NCBI GenBank assembly: GCA_946811695.1
Contig: OX328127.1
Coordinates: 44,599,609-44,663,608 of the forward strand
DNA from: Gonocerus acuteangulatus
Taxonomy: Eukaryota > Arthropoda > Insecta > Hemiptera > Coreidae
Reading direction: 5' to 3'
DNA length: 64,000 bases
A model generated the notes under the pieces. That model searched no databases, was not told the origin of the DNA, and worked only from the letters and a program-made list of their open reading frames with translations. A program made the translations under genes and the position numbers. Numbering within the stretch: the first letter of the stretch is position 1; every line of letters starts with the position of its first letter. Of the stretch, positions 11,551-20,867 are shown in pieces.

Positions 11551-14500
11551 AGACAGAAAAGTCAAATTCAACGTTTTCTACTTCGAATTTAACTTTTTCC
11601 AACCAAATTGGACCTTTTCCATTTGAATTGGAAACATTTTGAACTCGAAATGGAAAAGGTTAAATCTAAAATGGAAAAGTTGAATTTGTAAAGAAATATG
11701 TAGAATTTGACTTGGAAAAGACTGAATTTAGTCTGAAAAAAGTTGAATTTGGCTTGTGAATGCTTATATAATTTTAAAGAGGCATACATTTTATATTAAC
11801 TTACCGCTTGAAACATGCTAAATGCAAAACCTTTGGTTTCCTTGTCTTCGCGAAGAGGTGGTGGACGGTTAGACCTCATCCCCCGACAAACAGGCATCGC
11901 TGGACCTACCTCGTAGTCACATTTAATGGGCACACCACTAAACAGAAGCTGGCCAACAGGAACCCTGAGGAAGACGTCGGAAATATTGGGGAAAAGATAA
12001 GGCAAAGCTGAATTCAGAAATGTTAGACCCACTGGAAACCTTTCTTCCACCATATATGCAGTACCCTAAAAACAAAAAGAAAAGAAATAGTTTTATAGAT
12101 GAAAATCATAACAATGCAAATCAGTTTAAATTAAATTTTCAGGAAAACGTGTTTTGAGTTTCACAATATCTGAAGGTCAGTTGTCATTTGTTCAAAATAT
12201 TAAATTTATATTTGAAACTGTTATAATTCAGGGTCTCAAATGAGTCATCGATCAGTAATTCGTCGATGTTTATATGTTTAACTCCATCTTTTAAATATAA
12301 AGTGTAATTCTGAAAAAATAGTTCCCAAACTCACGAAAATTCACGTACTGCTTAATTACAAACTTAAAATAAGAATAAAACGCGAAAAAAATATCGCAAA
12401 GCACTTTATCAGTATTTATTTTACACTTTTCATTGTTATGATACAACTCATATGAACTACAATTAAATCTATTTTTCTTTTTAAAAAATTACGCTGAAAC
12501 TTTCTCTAATATATTACAAATATATTATTATTTGCCACTTTATTATTATTATTAATAAAAATTGCTAATAGCCTTCTTCATCACTATCTAAATCGTGAAC
12601 ATTTTTTTTTCATAGGTTTCTATATGGTGCTCAGAATATAACTTAGCAATCGCTTTACATATGATATGGATTCGTTCCTTATAGTCAGGATGCTTCCTGT
12701 TAATCATAAATTCTGCAATATGGCCAATAAGATAGTTTTTTTACTCCCATATGGGTGGAAATCCCCCGATAGATAATCCCGTTGACTATTTTATAATCAT
12801 TGTGCGTTAATCCTATGTAAGATTACGTACGGAGGTAACTTTTAATTATGGCTTATTTCGGTCAAATAGGGCCATTTTAAAGGCTCAGAAATTCTATCGT
12901 TCCTACTTTTAAAAAATACAAATTTAAGTGCTTTGGAACATTGTGTTCACCTTTTATTTTCTTATTTGGGTAGGAAGAAGCTGTATGTGAAGTCACACGA
13001 AAATCCCAGTTTGGGCACTAATAGCTCAGAATTACCATACAACGGTATCAGTAAAAATTCTGAGTAAAAGCAATTTCAAATTGCGTTTTGTTTAACTGTT
13101 CCTTGTTTTGAGGTCAAACCTTGTCATACGTGTGTTCCACTTTAATTTTCTACCCTCTAATTTAAACTCGGGCGTAATCACCTAGTGGAACCGTCACTCT
13201 ACTTTTTCTGTGTGTCGGTTTCAGTTTACTTTCCCTTATCTTGTATTAAGTGTACATTTGTAATTTGTTGTAGCTTTTTGGTGGGGAAAAAGTAGCCCAT
13301 TGCGGGAAAAAGTGTCTTTTCGAAAAAGCATCTCCTTGGCTCAATAAATAAATTCAATGGAATCCAGTGGGTGCGATCGATGGCAATTTGTAGATTGTAA
13401 TTTGTGATATGCTCGTAGACAAATTTGTCCCTTGTGCGTAACCTTCGGAAAGAGCTACAAAAATGTTTGTTGTTGTTGTTTTTTTTTTTTGTATAGAAAT
13501 ATAAAAACTCACCAGGAAAGGAATATTAAGTACAGTTATGATGTCAGATTCTTTGAAAGATCCAGATTTCTCTTTGTTGAAGAAAAAGGTTTTCTTTACC
13601 CTGTAAGACATGAGATCTCCATCATGCATCTGAATTTCTACCTTCTTTCTATGCTCACTGGAAAAAAAAAGTAATCAAAGAAATTAATACATTAGAAGAA
13701 TATAAGTTTTCAATGTCTCCCTACCTGTAAAATTTAAAAACTTACATTTCTTGATATGCATCATCCTATTGTCCGATGATTTTGTAAGTACAGCTGTCTT
13801 TGCAAGGGTGTCAAGTGTTCTTTTTAATCTCGACTTGTCCTGAGAGCTAATGTATAGGAACCTGTATCTTTATGCTGTTTATTTGTCCCAGGGTATGTAT
13901 AACTATTGAGTTGTTTATGTAAACGCTGTGTTATGAATATAATGCGCTTATTGAGTCTGTACATATTGTTATTACGTATTTACGTCATGTTATTCTCTTA
14001 ACCCAATGAGCTTTCAGTTCTGCTGAGCAGATGCTTGCTATTTTTACAATTATATTCTTGTCCCCTACTACCAATACCTTCGTTAGTTTTCGGTCTGTCG
14101 GTTTAAGTGATTGTAGTGTCTCTGCTATTTAATAGAAATGATTTTATAAATGTTTGTATATACGTGATTCTGTGGTGTTGAATTTTTGTTGTGTTTTCTC
14201 AGTCTTGTGTCAAAGTTTATGTTTGTTAGAGCCCTTAGTGTTTTACTTGGATGGAGCATCTCACGTTGTGGTTTATAGAGTTATGCGAGTAATTAAGTGA
14301 AGTAACTTTATTTAAGGAGCCTGGTTATCTAGATAGATTCCTGTGATATTTTTCGGTAAGATCGTTTTCTAGGTGTTGTGGGACGTATTGGCTGTTTATA
14401 AATTTCTGTTTTAAACCCGTTTTTAAACACTTTATCATACTTCTGTACTCTAATGGGGTTCTTCATTCTCTGCGAAAAGACTAGAGGTTGGGCTAGATCT

Positions 14501-15072
14501 TAAAGATCCTGTATTCGTATACCATTAGTGTGAATAAGGACTATATATCTATTTCTAATTGACCATAAGTATTCGCAATCCCTGTGAAACAGGTTCTATA
14601 CAAAGTTTACACCTGTTAATATATTGCATAAATAGGGCAAAAAAATAATAAAATCATAAATGAAAAAGGACATTTCTATGAGTATTGTATTCATGATAAT
14701 TAAAAAAAAAATTGTTTACTTACTCATACACATAAGGCCCAACTTCCTTTAGGACTGGCCTCGAGCCCTGACTAACTTCTTCTGCGTTTGTCACATTAAA
14801 TAAATAGATTCGAAACTCAAGGGGCTTAGGTAGGTTTTCCCAGAATTTCATGGCTTCTGTGCCGTTATTTAATGCAATATTCTGAAATAAATAAACAATT
14901 ATATATAATTCCGTAGTTTTCTTATGGAATAAACGGAATTTATTTATTTAAGAGCTCGCGAAAGTGGCGATTCACTCTTCTCCAAATGTTGAAGGAAAAA
15001 AAACACTGACAAATATTTATAGAATTAAAAAGTTTAGATATTGAGTTATTTTAAAATAGGGAGTAAGATCCA

Positions 15073-15130
<58 letters not shown>

Positions 15131-15397
15131 AATGAGAATAACGGAACTTATTGTATGTATTATGCATGAATCCTTTAATAACAATTATCTATTACATCTT
15201 CAGGTCCAAAAGGTAAAAAAATAAATGAATTCCTTCACGTCTCATCTTTAGTGATCTTATACGAAACAATTTTTTATTAATACATATTTTTTTTTTTAAT
15301 TTATTTATGAGCATCTAAGGCGTTTCGCTCCAAACAGTTATTGCATATATACATCTAAAAACAAATGGTATTCATCTAAATACATATACACATACAC

Positions 15398-15428
<31 letters not shown>

Positions 15429-15461
15429 CACATACACACATATACATACATACATATACAC

Positions 15462-15509
<48 letters not shown>

Positions 15510-15652
15510 TTATATATATTACATCTATCATTATACATCTATAAACAAATTATATTTACATCTAAAAATGAATAGTATATACAAATGACAATATTTATAC
15601 ATCTAAACATCTAAAGACAAATGGCATACATATATACATTTGAAAACAAACA

Positions 15653-15711
<59 letters not shown>

Positions 15712-17885
15712 TACACATACATATATATACATACACATATATATATCTAAAAACAAATGGTATTATTTATATACATCTGGTTGATCAATCGGATTACATA
15801 ATTAGACGTAGTTACTAATTCATTAATTACATGTTATCGTTTTTTACAGTTTACCAAGTGGCGTAATACCTTCCTTATGTTTTTTATTGCAATTGTTTGA
15901 ATATAATATTGAGATGGGGTAAAAAAAAGAAAAAAAAAAAAAAAAAAAAAAAGAAAAAAGGGGGGGGGGGGTCGAAAGTGTTAAATTTTTCCATACATAT
16001 TAATAGTTTTGAGGCGTGCAAGGACTGCTGGTATGTGTGGACTGCTGTCAGTAAGTAATTCGGTCATGTCATACGGTGAGTCTAGATTTTGACGTTGTCG
16101 GCATTCTGTTAGTATGTGTTTTACGGTTAGTTCGGTGTTACAGATTTTACATGTAGGCTTTTCTTTTTTAGTCATTAAGTACTCGTATGTCCAATTCTGA
16201 GTCTAGTTAGTACTACTTCTTCTCTTCTGTTTTGTCTGTGACTGGAAGGCCATTCCGCGATGTTCCGTTTTATTTGTCGCAGTTTGTTGTTGGTAGATAG
16301 GTTTGTCCAGTCATTTTGCCATTTGTTTGTGATTTGGTGTTTTGCCTGTCTCGTAAGGTCTTGGTAAAAAATGTCTAGTGGTTGAATTGTTAAGTCTTGA
16401 GTAGCCAATTTTGCTTGTTCGTCTGCAGTCGTACTAAGTCCTAGGTCTTCATGTCCTGGCAGCCAATATATTGTTGTATGTATGCCTGAAAGATGTAAAT
16501 TGTAGATGTGTTGTTTGATTTGGATTGCTTTGGGATGTTGAGTGTATAAGTTCTGTAATATGTGTAGTGAACTGAGAGAATCTGTACAGATGATAATGTT
16601 TGTGTGTTGTGATGGAGGAGTGTTAGTGAGGGCAAGAAATATTGCATGGAGTTCAGCTTCTAGTATATTGTACAGCGCCGGGAGTTTTTGCTTGTAGATA
16701 GTGCCATTTACAATAGCTGCCGATCCAATGCCGTGTTTTGTATTTGAACCATCGGTGTATTCAAGGATGTAGTTAGTTTGTCGATTTAAGAAGTCCAAGA
16801 ATAATACATATTTAAAACTATGTATGAGTCTCGGATAATTTCTGGTTGGTTTATCTCGACTGTGTCATCGTGTCAACAACGTCACAATCGTGTTATCTTC
16901 TTGTAGGGAGAAGGAAGACTTATTCGAACCAGCATCTGGACAGTTCTTGTTTGTTTCATCTTTCCAATTTCGGTTATTCATTATTGGAGAGTACGCCACT
17001 GGATAAAATTGCTACCATTACTGGAATATGTTCCGAACAACTCAAATACCAATAATTGAGGTATTCCTAAATCGAAAAATTTCACCAACTTTTTTTTTTT
17101 TTTAAATACTATAAAAAGAATCGAACAAATTACGTTTTTCCTTATTCTTGCACTCGTAACTCGTAAAGTATTCACGAGATGAAAGTATTTCAGGAGAAAC
17201 AAAGAGCAGCCTTAACGATCGATTTTGTAAATCATTTTCCTTAATATCTTAAAAGCTACTTCATCAAAGATTCATTTTAGTGGCCGATGTAGTCGCTGAC
17301 GTACATTTAATTCAAGCGATAAGACGGCAAGTGGAAAACTCATTTTGCAAAATGTTTATCCATCATTCTAATGGTCAAAGTTCGTTTGAAAGTAACGGGA
17401 ATTAAAAATGCTCAATTTAATATTAATTATAATATTCCCGGAAGGATATATAAAATAATCTAATCTAATACATTACTTCATATACAGTCTTGGTATAACG
17501 AATCTGTAAAATACAATGAAAGGCATACCCAGTCAGTGTTTCAATTTTAAAATCTATATTCTGTAGACAATTTGACTCGCGAAGTGTCTACGTCTTATTC
17601 ACGCTTATCGTTCCTTCTTAAGTGTAATAAAGAATAGATGTTAAGTAACAAAATTCCTGCAAATCAACTTTTTCCGGTTATTCACTTCTGAAATCTACAT
17701 TAAGTAACTGATAAGTGTTTATGTGTCTATGCATATATGATTACCTCTTTTATCTTCTTGTTGAGTAGAAAAGGGAATCCATCGTATGACAAGTACATAG
17801 CCAGAAGGAGTACGAGCAGTCCAGATGACAGTAGATACACAACTTTGTTGATTCCTATAACTGGGAACAGGCTCTTCAGCTTCAT
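3298..17885 (-). CDS. CD36-family scavenger receptor class B-like gene (8 exons seen, 3' end missing)
   Basis: Eight minus-strand exons join in frame: 17885-17745, 14881-14724, 13657-13513, 12065-11805, 7095-6881, 5013-4817, 4349-4231 and 3423-3298, giving 454 residues. CD36-family proteins are two-pass membrane glycoproteins that bind lipids, lipoproteins or pheromones; the insect relatives include croquemort, emp and SNMPs. Family motifs seen are FNVTN (75-79), GPYVYDE (95-101), a GTD motif (283-285), PHF (381-383) and QMN (425-427). A hydrophobic membrane segment spans about residues 15-33. Cysteines 277, 306, 345, 347, 360 and 371 are spaced 29, 39, 2, 13 and 11, close to the six disulfide cysteines of human CD36. 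Sequons include N53, N76, N175, N237, N264, N274, N400 and N441. All introns are GT/AG. The final exon(s) with the second membrane segment must lie beyond position 1. Subfamily and ligand cannot be assigned from sequence alone. Confidence 0.95.
3631..3699 (-). mobile_element. Truncated 5S-headed SINE
   Basis: The minus strand reads CTGAATGG, then TTATAAAAGGGTGG, then CCTGCAGATAACCC. This matches the end of the 5S head and the start of the body of the SINE at 53406-53612. The rest of the head and the tail are missing. Confidence 0.6.
4231..4349 (-). CDS. CD36-like gene, exon 7
   Basis: The exon encodes residues 374-412 after completing Gly373, with acceptor CATTTTAG and donor GTAAGT. It holds the family motif GAPVILTPPHFLNADAEY, then KGLSPNASKHE with a sequon at N400, ending LEP before the expected KTG of the next exon. 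Confidence 0.95.
4817..5013 (-). CDS. CD36-like gene, exon 6
   Basis: The exon encodes residues 308-372 and parts of the flanking codons, with acceptor AATTACAG and donor GTAACC. It carries core cysteines 345, 347, 360 and 371. By analogy with CD36 these should pair as 277-345, 306-371 and 347-360. Confidence 0.95.
5160..5330 (-). mobile_element. tRNA-headed SINE with shared tail
   Basis: The minus strand starts TCTCCCCGTGGTCTAGTGGC, resembling a tRNA-Glu-type A box. A block of about 35 bp containing that box is duplicated in tandem. It ends GGCGTTAATGGCC, then GATGCGCCGT, then poly(A) into 5160. This tail is also on the 5S-headed SINE at 53.4 kb and on fragments at 54.8 and 55.8 kb. A box B is not convincing. 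It lies in intron 5. Confidence 0.65.
5540..6014 (-). mobile_element. Diverged type A Helitron-like remnant
   Basis: The right end reads AACGCGCTAAGATGAAGCAA, then CCTGCGTGTCAGACTTTT, a decayed type A 5' terminus on the minus strand. At 5565-5630 a relative of the 350-bp A module (TTTCGAAAACAGTTTGGAAA) is visible. It lies in intron 5 of the CD36-like gene. Confidence 0.55.
6098..6420 (+). mobile_element. tRNA-derived SINE split by a MITE
   Basis: The head GGAAGCCCGGTGGCCGTGAG carries the A-box part. The B-box part, GGTCGTGGATTTGATTC, resumes after the insertion at 6147-6352. Rejoining at the TTAA gives one SINE of about 115 bp of the same family as the copy at 6727-6823. Confidence 0.65.
6147..6352. 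mobile_element. piggyBac-like MITE (206 bp, TTAA target site)
   Basis: The 17-bp TIRs are CCCTTAATTACTGGCGT and ACGCCAGTAATTAAGGG, flanked by TTAA on both sides (6143-6146 and 6353-6356). TTAA duplication with CCC...GGG ends is typical of the piggyBac superfamily. It has no coding capacity and contains the short palindrome TCGGGTCATATTGACCCGA. Confidence 0.8.
6727..6823 (-). mobile_element. tRNA-derived SINE
   Basis: The minus strand reads GGAAGCCCGGTGGATGTGAA (A box), then GGTCGTGAGTTCGATTAC (B box). Spacing fits a tRNA head. There is no intact tRNA fold, so this is a SINE and not a tRNA gene. It lies 58 bp from exon 5. Confidence 0.7.
6881..7095 (-). CDS. CD36-like gene, exon 5
   Basis: The exon encodes residues 236-306 plus two bases, with acceptor ATTACAG and donor GTAAGT. 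Family features are GVFKIYRGNYN, LGKIVEYNN, the first core cysteine at 277, KGTDSS and the second core cysteine at 306. Sequons lie at N237, N264 and N274. Confidence 0.95.
7096..9900 (-). other. First part of intron 4, mostly featureless
   Basis: Apart from the LINE remnant at 8440-8760 and an A19-type run near 7159, this AT-rich stretch shows no recognisable gene or element. The rest of intron 4 (to 11804) holds two palindromic repeats, described separately. Confidence 0.45.
8440..8760 (+). pseudogene. Decayed LINE with RNase H/zinc-knuckle C-terminus
   Basis: The plus strand reads RREEVVLTRLRIGHT, then, after frame breaks, MTKQNIPICE*CNEILTIEH. This is the same C-terminal region as the LINE at 15981-16798 (RREEVVLTRLRIGHTS and MTKKEKPTCKICNTELTVKH). 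Several stops and frameshifts show it is dead. The C..C....H pattern is the usual C-terminal zinc knuckle of RNase H-bearing non-LTR elements. It lies in intron 4. Confidence 0.7.
9901..9961. repeat. (AT)n microsatellite
   Basis: 61 bp of uninterrupted AT, at the left edge of the foldback element that follows. Confidence 0.95.
9962..11152. mobile_element. Long-TIR foldback element, left arm truncated
   Basis: The core is a nearly perfect palindrome: 10215-10478 and 10480-10743 are reverse complements, meeting at GATATCAGTGCTGATATC-like sequence. A further arm pair lies at 9965-10020 and 10748-10805. The right end (11138-11152) reads AACACCCTGTATA, the terminus of the element at 35832-36919. 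Blocks such as AACGTTGTAG and CTACCAAGTTTC-like words are shared with that element. The left terminus has been replaced by (AT)n. No coding sequence. Confidence 0.75.
11150..11485. repeat. Inverted repeat, arms about 120 bp
   Basis: The left arm (about 11155-11262) reads CATTCGGCATCTGTCTCCAG to GATGAGTGACTGCC in reverse. The right arm (about 11340-11450) is its complement. Between them, GGACGGACTCATTCCCTTACC-type sequence repeats. A single-arm relative is at 53975-54095. Family unknown. Confidence 0.7.
11490..11547. repeat. (AT)n microsatellite
   Basis: About 58 bp of AT beside the inverted repeat. Confidence 0.95.
11555..11760. repeat. Degenerate GAATTT/GGAAAAG minisatellite
   Basis: Units like GAATTTGACTTGGAAAAG recur about every 20 bp, first in one orientation and then in the other. 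The turn-over contains a 13-bp hairpin stem (ACCTTTTCCATTT at 11612-11624, AAATGGAAAAGGT at 11648-11660). Confidence 0.6.
11805..12065 (-). CDS. CD36-like gene, exon 4
   Basis: The exon encodes residues 149-235 (87 codons, phase 0 at both ends), with acceptor TTTTTAG and donor GTAAGT. The family motif VGQLLFSGVPIKC lies at about 185-197. Cys197 and Cys208 are additional to the six core cysteines. A degenerate AT-rich repeat block starts just beyond the donor. Confidence 0.94.
12066..13512 (-). other. Introns 2 and 3 region of the CD36-like gene
   Basis: Intron 3 (12066-13512) and intron 2 (13658-14723) hold AT-rich, apparently unique sequence with short homopolymer runs. I saw no element, open frame or structured motif in either. 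Confidence 0.5.
13513..13657 (-). CDS. CD36-like gene, exon 3
   Basis: The exon encodes the rest of codon 100 and residues 101-148, with a TTTTTTTTTCCAG acceptor and a GTGAGT donor. It contains SYRVKKTFFFNKEKSGS, matching the family's Y..K..F.F..E.S motif, and ends ITVLNIPFL. Confidence 0.95.
13658..14723 (-). other. Intron 2 of the CD36-like gene, no features seen
   Basis: AT-rich sequence without an identifiable repeat family or open frame. Only the splice signals at its borders are recognisable. Confidence 0.5.
14724..14881 (-). CDS. CD36-like gene, exon 2
   Basis: The exon encodes residues 48-99 plus two bases of codon 100. The acceptor is TTTCAG and the donor GTAAGT. It holds the family signature FWENLPKPLEF, then IYLFNVTN, then EVGPYVY at the exon end. 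The split codon becomes Asp when joined to exon 3, giving the common family string GPYVYDE. Confidence 0.95.
15084..15128. repeat. (AT)n microsatellite
   Basis: About 45 bp of AT in intron 1. Confidence 0.9.
15405..15720. repeat. Compound (TA)n/(CA)n/(CATA)n microsatellites
   Basis: (TA)n at 15410-15428, (CA)n at 15474-15508 and (AT)n at 15655-15702 alternate with ACATCTAAA-containing repeats, within the presumed 3' UTR of the LINE. Confidence 0.9.
15981..16798 (-). pseudogene. LINE ORF2 C-terminus: RNase H domain and zinc knuckle
   Basis: The first 207 residues (16798-16175) start YTDGSNTKHGIGSA, with the RNase H catalytic Asp in TDGS, Glu in LEAELHAI, Asp in CTDSLSS and a late Asp in TADEQAK. 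They end RREEVVLTRLRIGHTS at a stop. The next frame (16175-15981) continues EYLMTKKEKPTCKICNTELT with a CxxC...H...C knuckle. A small deletion in GHT..EYL has thus broken the frame. This is the I/R1/Jockey-type arrangement: RNase H after reverse transcriptase, which is lost here by 5' truncation. Confidence 0.85.
16806..17744 (-). other. Intron 1 stretch next to exon 1, no features seen
   Basis: AT-rich sequence with no recognisable element. Confidence 0.45.
17745..17885 (-). CDS. CD36-like gene, exon 1 (start codon, N-terminal membrane segment)
   Basis: The exon encodes residues 1-47, from MKLKSLFPVIG to LLNKKIKE. The ATG has an A at -3, and an in-frame TAA lies 15 bases upstream, which fixes the start within this exon. 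Residues 15-33 are strongly hydrophobic and form the N-terminal membrane anchor; the short basic head (K2, K4) would be cytosolic. The donor is GAG|GTAATC, phase 0. Confidence 0.93.
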
Positions 17886-18410
17886 CGTGTCACTGGGTTA
17901 ACCTTCCGGTCTGCTTGCAAGCTATCGTCTGGGAACATAGATTCAATACAATAACAGCTTGCATACTCATACCAAATATTATTTAAGATTGCTGGGGCTA
18001 TGAGAACTATCTAGTACTAGTATTAAGTTAATTGTCACAGGCGAAAAACTGTATTTTGTGTCTGGCCTCTGTTTGGAATACAACAGCTGATAATTTCCGG
18101 GGGAATTTCATTTGTTTCCCTACGATATTTTCTCTGATGTCCTTCTTCCTCCTTGCAATATTCTTTAAAGGTAGAATTATATTTCATCAAATTTACGTTC
18201 AGGCATACAAAATAATTGTATGAATTTAAAATTTATTTTCTCCTGCGCTAATAGCCTAGATGTTACGCCGAAAAATAAATATTTTTTTTATTTTAATTTA
18301 ATAATTATCATTGGTGTATGCGCAGTATTTTCCCTTATATGTTTAAGGAAATACTCTCTTAAAGGCAAAATTTATTTGTGGGACGATAATCCATCGTGGT
18401 CGATACAGTT
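17886..18410. other. Upstream flank of the CD36-like gene
   Basis: This should contain the 5' UTR and possibly the promoter. I could not identify a TATA box or initiator with confidence. An upstream non-coding exon cannot be excluded. Confidence 0.35.
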
Positions 18411-18606
18411 CTTTCTGGAGAAATGCCTCGAAATGGAGCTGGAATTACAAGGCAGACTTGACTCGGGGATAGGTGATTGCCAAGGCCAGGTCGAAATCCG
18501 GTTTGACAATCAGCTGGAATTAGATGTCCATTTCCTATTCGACATTCAGGAAAATTTATCACAGGCCAGTTTTTAACGCGTTGGCTGCCAAATGTGTGTT
18601 ATTTTG
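18411..18606 (+). repeat. Repeat H, copy 1
   Basis: About 170 bp (from TTTCTGGAGAAATGCCTCGA to TTGGCTGCCAA) is clearly homologous to 23637-23807. The open frame across this copy is not kept in the other. The second copy lies just before the helicase remnant, so H may be part of that element. Confidence 0.65.
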
Positions 18607-18775
18607 TAGCTTGTGCAATTGCTTAGGATGCCATCTTCTAATCATTTTCTTCGGCTCCGGTGAGTGGTTTAACTAGTTGTTTGCTGCGATATTTTACCTA
18701 CGACACCAATTCATGCACTCGAATAAGACTATCGACTTACTCCTTACTCATATAATAAAAGTGTACGCTTGTGTT

Positions 18776-18777
<2 letters not shown>

Positions 18778-18811
<34 letters not shown>
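18778..18811. repeat. (AT)n microsatellite
   Basis: About 34 bp of AT followed by ACACATACACATACA. The stretch 18840-19280 shows no other feature. Confidence 0.85.
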
Positions 18812-18817
<6 letters not shown>

Positions 18818-19288
18818 CACATACATAATGGCATTACTCCTTTAATGGATCGAGACCAATATTTTTCGGAAATGTCATTAACTGTTCTCTTCTACTGAGA
18901 AGAACCGATGGAAATTTACACGTGAAATTAAGGACCCTCCGTAAGAAATGTATTATTCTTTCGAACCTTCCAAGAACGAAGATTATTCAATCGTTTTCGA
19001 TATCTAACAAAAGGTCTACTAACTACTCACTGATGTTATCTGATATATAATTAATATATTCGGTAATTAACATATACGATACTATTTTTAATTCCTCTTT
19101 TCCAAACGTACTATCCAAAAATTATAAATATTAGTTTAATAAGTGTGGAACATAAGGAATGATTTTCAAGGCTTTCTGTCTTTTTAAAGAACTCGAAACA
19201 GAAATTGTAGATATTTTTTGTTTTCAATTTTTTGAATACGTATGATTAAGCTTATTCGATTCTCCGCGTGCTAATATATTTAAGAAAG

Positions 19289-19734
19289 TCCGACTCGCAG
19301 GAACTGCGTCATCTTAGCGCGGTTCCCAATAGTTCCCAAAACTTTTCATATCTAAATATAAAATATTTTATTCTAATCTTTCCTTAACTCCAAACGTAAC
19401 CAAAATTTAAACATCTTTGTTAATTTGAATTTCAAACACGCAGAAAATATTTTACCTGAATCCCATGATTCTAAGTACCCAAACCATAAACTTTATTCGA
19501 CAACTATTTTTCCATTTTTCTCAAAAACAGTTAAAGCTGTTGCCTTAAAAATGGTTTCATTCGTTTTGCAATGCCAATAAACCTATAAGACGAGTACTTG
19601 CAAGCATATGAAGTAAGCATAACGTTTTTTTTCGCGCGAATTTCGCTCCAAACACCATGTTCCGGTGGGCGGATTCTGCTTGTTAACGATCTTGACTTTT
19701 CAAATTAGACGATAGATTCATATAGCGAACAGAC

Positions 19735-19787
<53 letters not shown>

Positions 19788-19924
19788 AATTTCAACCACC
19801 GTTATTTTCGTTTTCTAGGGGTTCTGAAGCGTAAAATTTTCTAGTCAGCAGTTCCGGATTGCGTCATGAGGTTAGCTCAGGTTAGCGGGGTTCCTCCCTA
19901 TGGGGGAGGGAGGAACCGCTCTAA
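19289..19924 (+). mobile_element. Helitron-like element, type A, short copy (636 bp)
   Basis: It starts TCCGACTCGCAGGAACTGC after AAAG, with subterminal TTAGCGCGGTTCC. It ends with the hairpin GGTTCCTCCCT...AGGGAGGAACC and CTCTAA. (AT)n lies at 19738-19785 before AATTTCAACCACCG. Both ends are present. Confidence 0.8.
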
Positions 19925-20299
19925 AAATGGAGGATGTAGAAAATAAAGTCCCAATTTCAGGATAACAGTAATATGGGGGGGGGGGAGAATGAAGGTTTAA
20001 CACATAAAAAAATGGCGATTGTTCCTGCGAGGAAAAATGGCCTAAACCATTTCAAATTGTAACCAAATTCTCTTCCTGTTTACTTCTCATGGTAATACAA
20101 TTAGCTTCTTAGCCAAAATATATCTAGTTTGCATACATTTAATTATCTACCCTTATCTCGCACACTAATCAACTTGAGGTCAGATCTTATTCTAAAGAAA
20201 TTTGAGCCATGCATTTTAAATGTGGAACTAATATCTATTTGTCAATCATTACTTTGAGAAATGTTAGCATCTGAATTGGAGGCTAAATGTTTTAAAAAG

Positions 20300-20819
20300 T
20301 CCGACTCGTAGGAACTTCATCATCTTAGCGCGGTTCCGTTCTTATCCCTAGTCTCATTTGGAAAGATTAAAATAGAAACAGTTATTATTTTCGTTCCACC
20401 TTTCTTCAAAGGTCTTGATTTATGATCTTACCTGTATGGATCGGCCAACCCCAGAAAGGCCCCCGCAGTTGAATATAGTCATGGTCTCCTATAGTCTATA
20501 TTTCCAACAATAAATTGTTTTTCTTATTTTACTTTATTTTACCTGGTTTATAGTCAAATTCATTATGCAACTATAAGCAATTCAAAAATAACAAGGAATA
20601 AAAACAGACAAAAAGAACCGTTCGAATAAACGATATCAATTACTTTAAAGTTTTATGCACTTATTTCTCCGATTGACATCGCCTAATTAAAACTTTCTTC
20701 AGCAGCTTCCTCCGAAGGAAAGTAGCTATTGAAGTTGGACTCATGACGGAATTTTTGAAAAATTTCTTCAAATCTTTATCGATCCTACCTAGTAGACACC
20801 GAAAATGACCCCCGTTAAA

Positions 20820-20867
<48 letters not shown>

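Larger units (their letters stand above)
15270..16805 (-). mobile_element. 5'-truncated non-LTR retrotransposon with RNase H
   Basis: The coding part is at 15981-16798. Reading on, a 3' untranslated region full of (TA)n, (CA)n and G/A runs leads to GGAGCGAAACGCCTTAGATG, then CTCATAAATAAATT and poly(A) near 15282. The same 3' block is seen at 59535-59580 and, weaker, near 4485-4515, suggesting a shared LINE 3' end. It lies in intron 1. Confidence 0.65.

Noticed and set aside
18220..18576. 118-codon open frame
   Set aside because: It runs through repeat H, and the frame is broken in the other copy. No family recognised.
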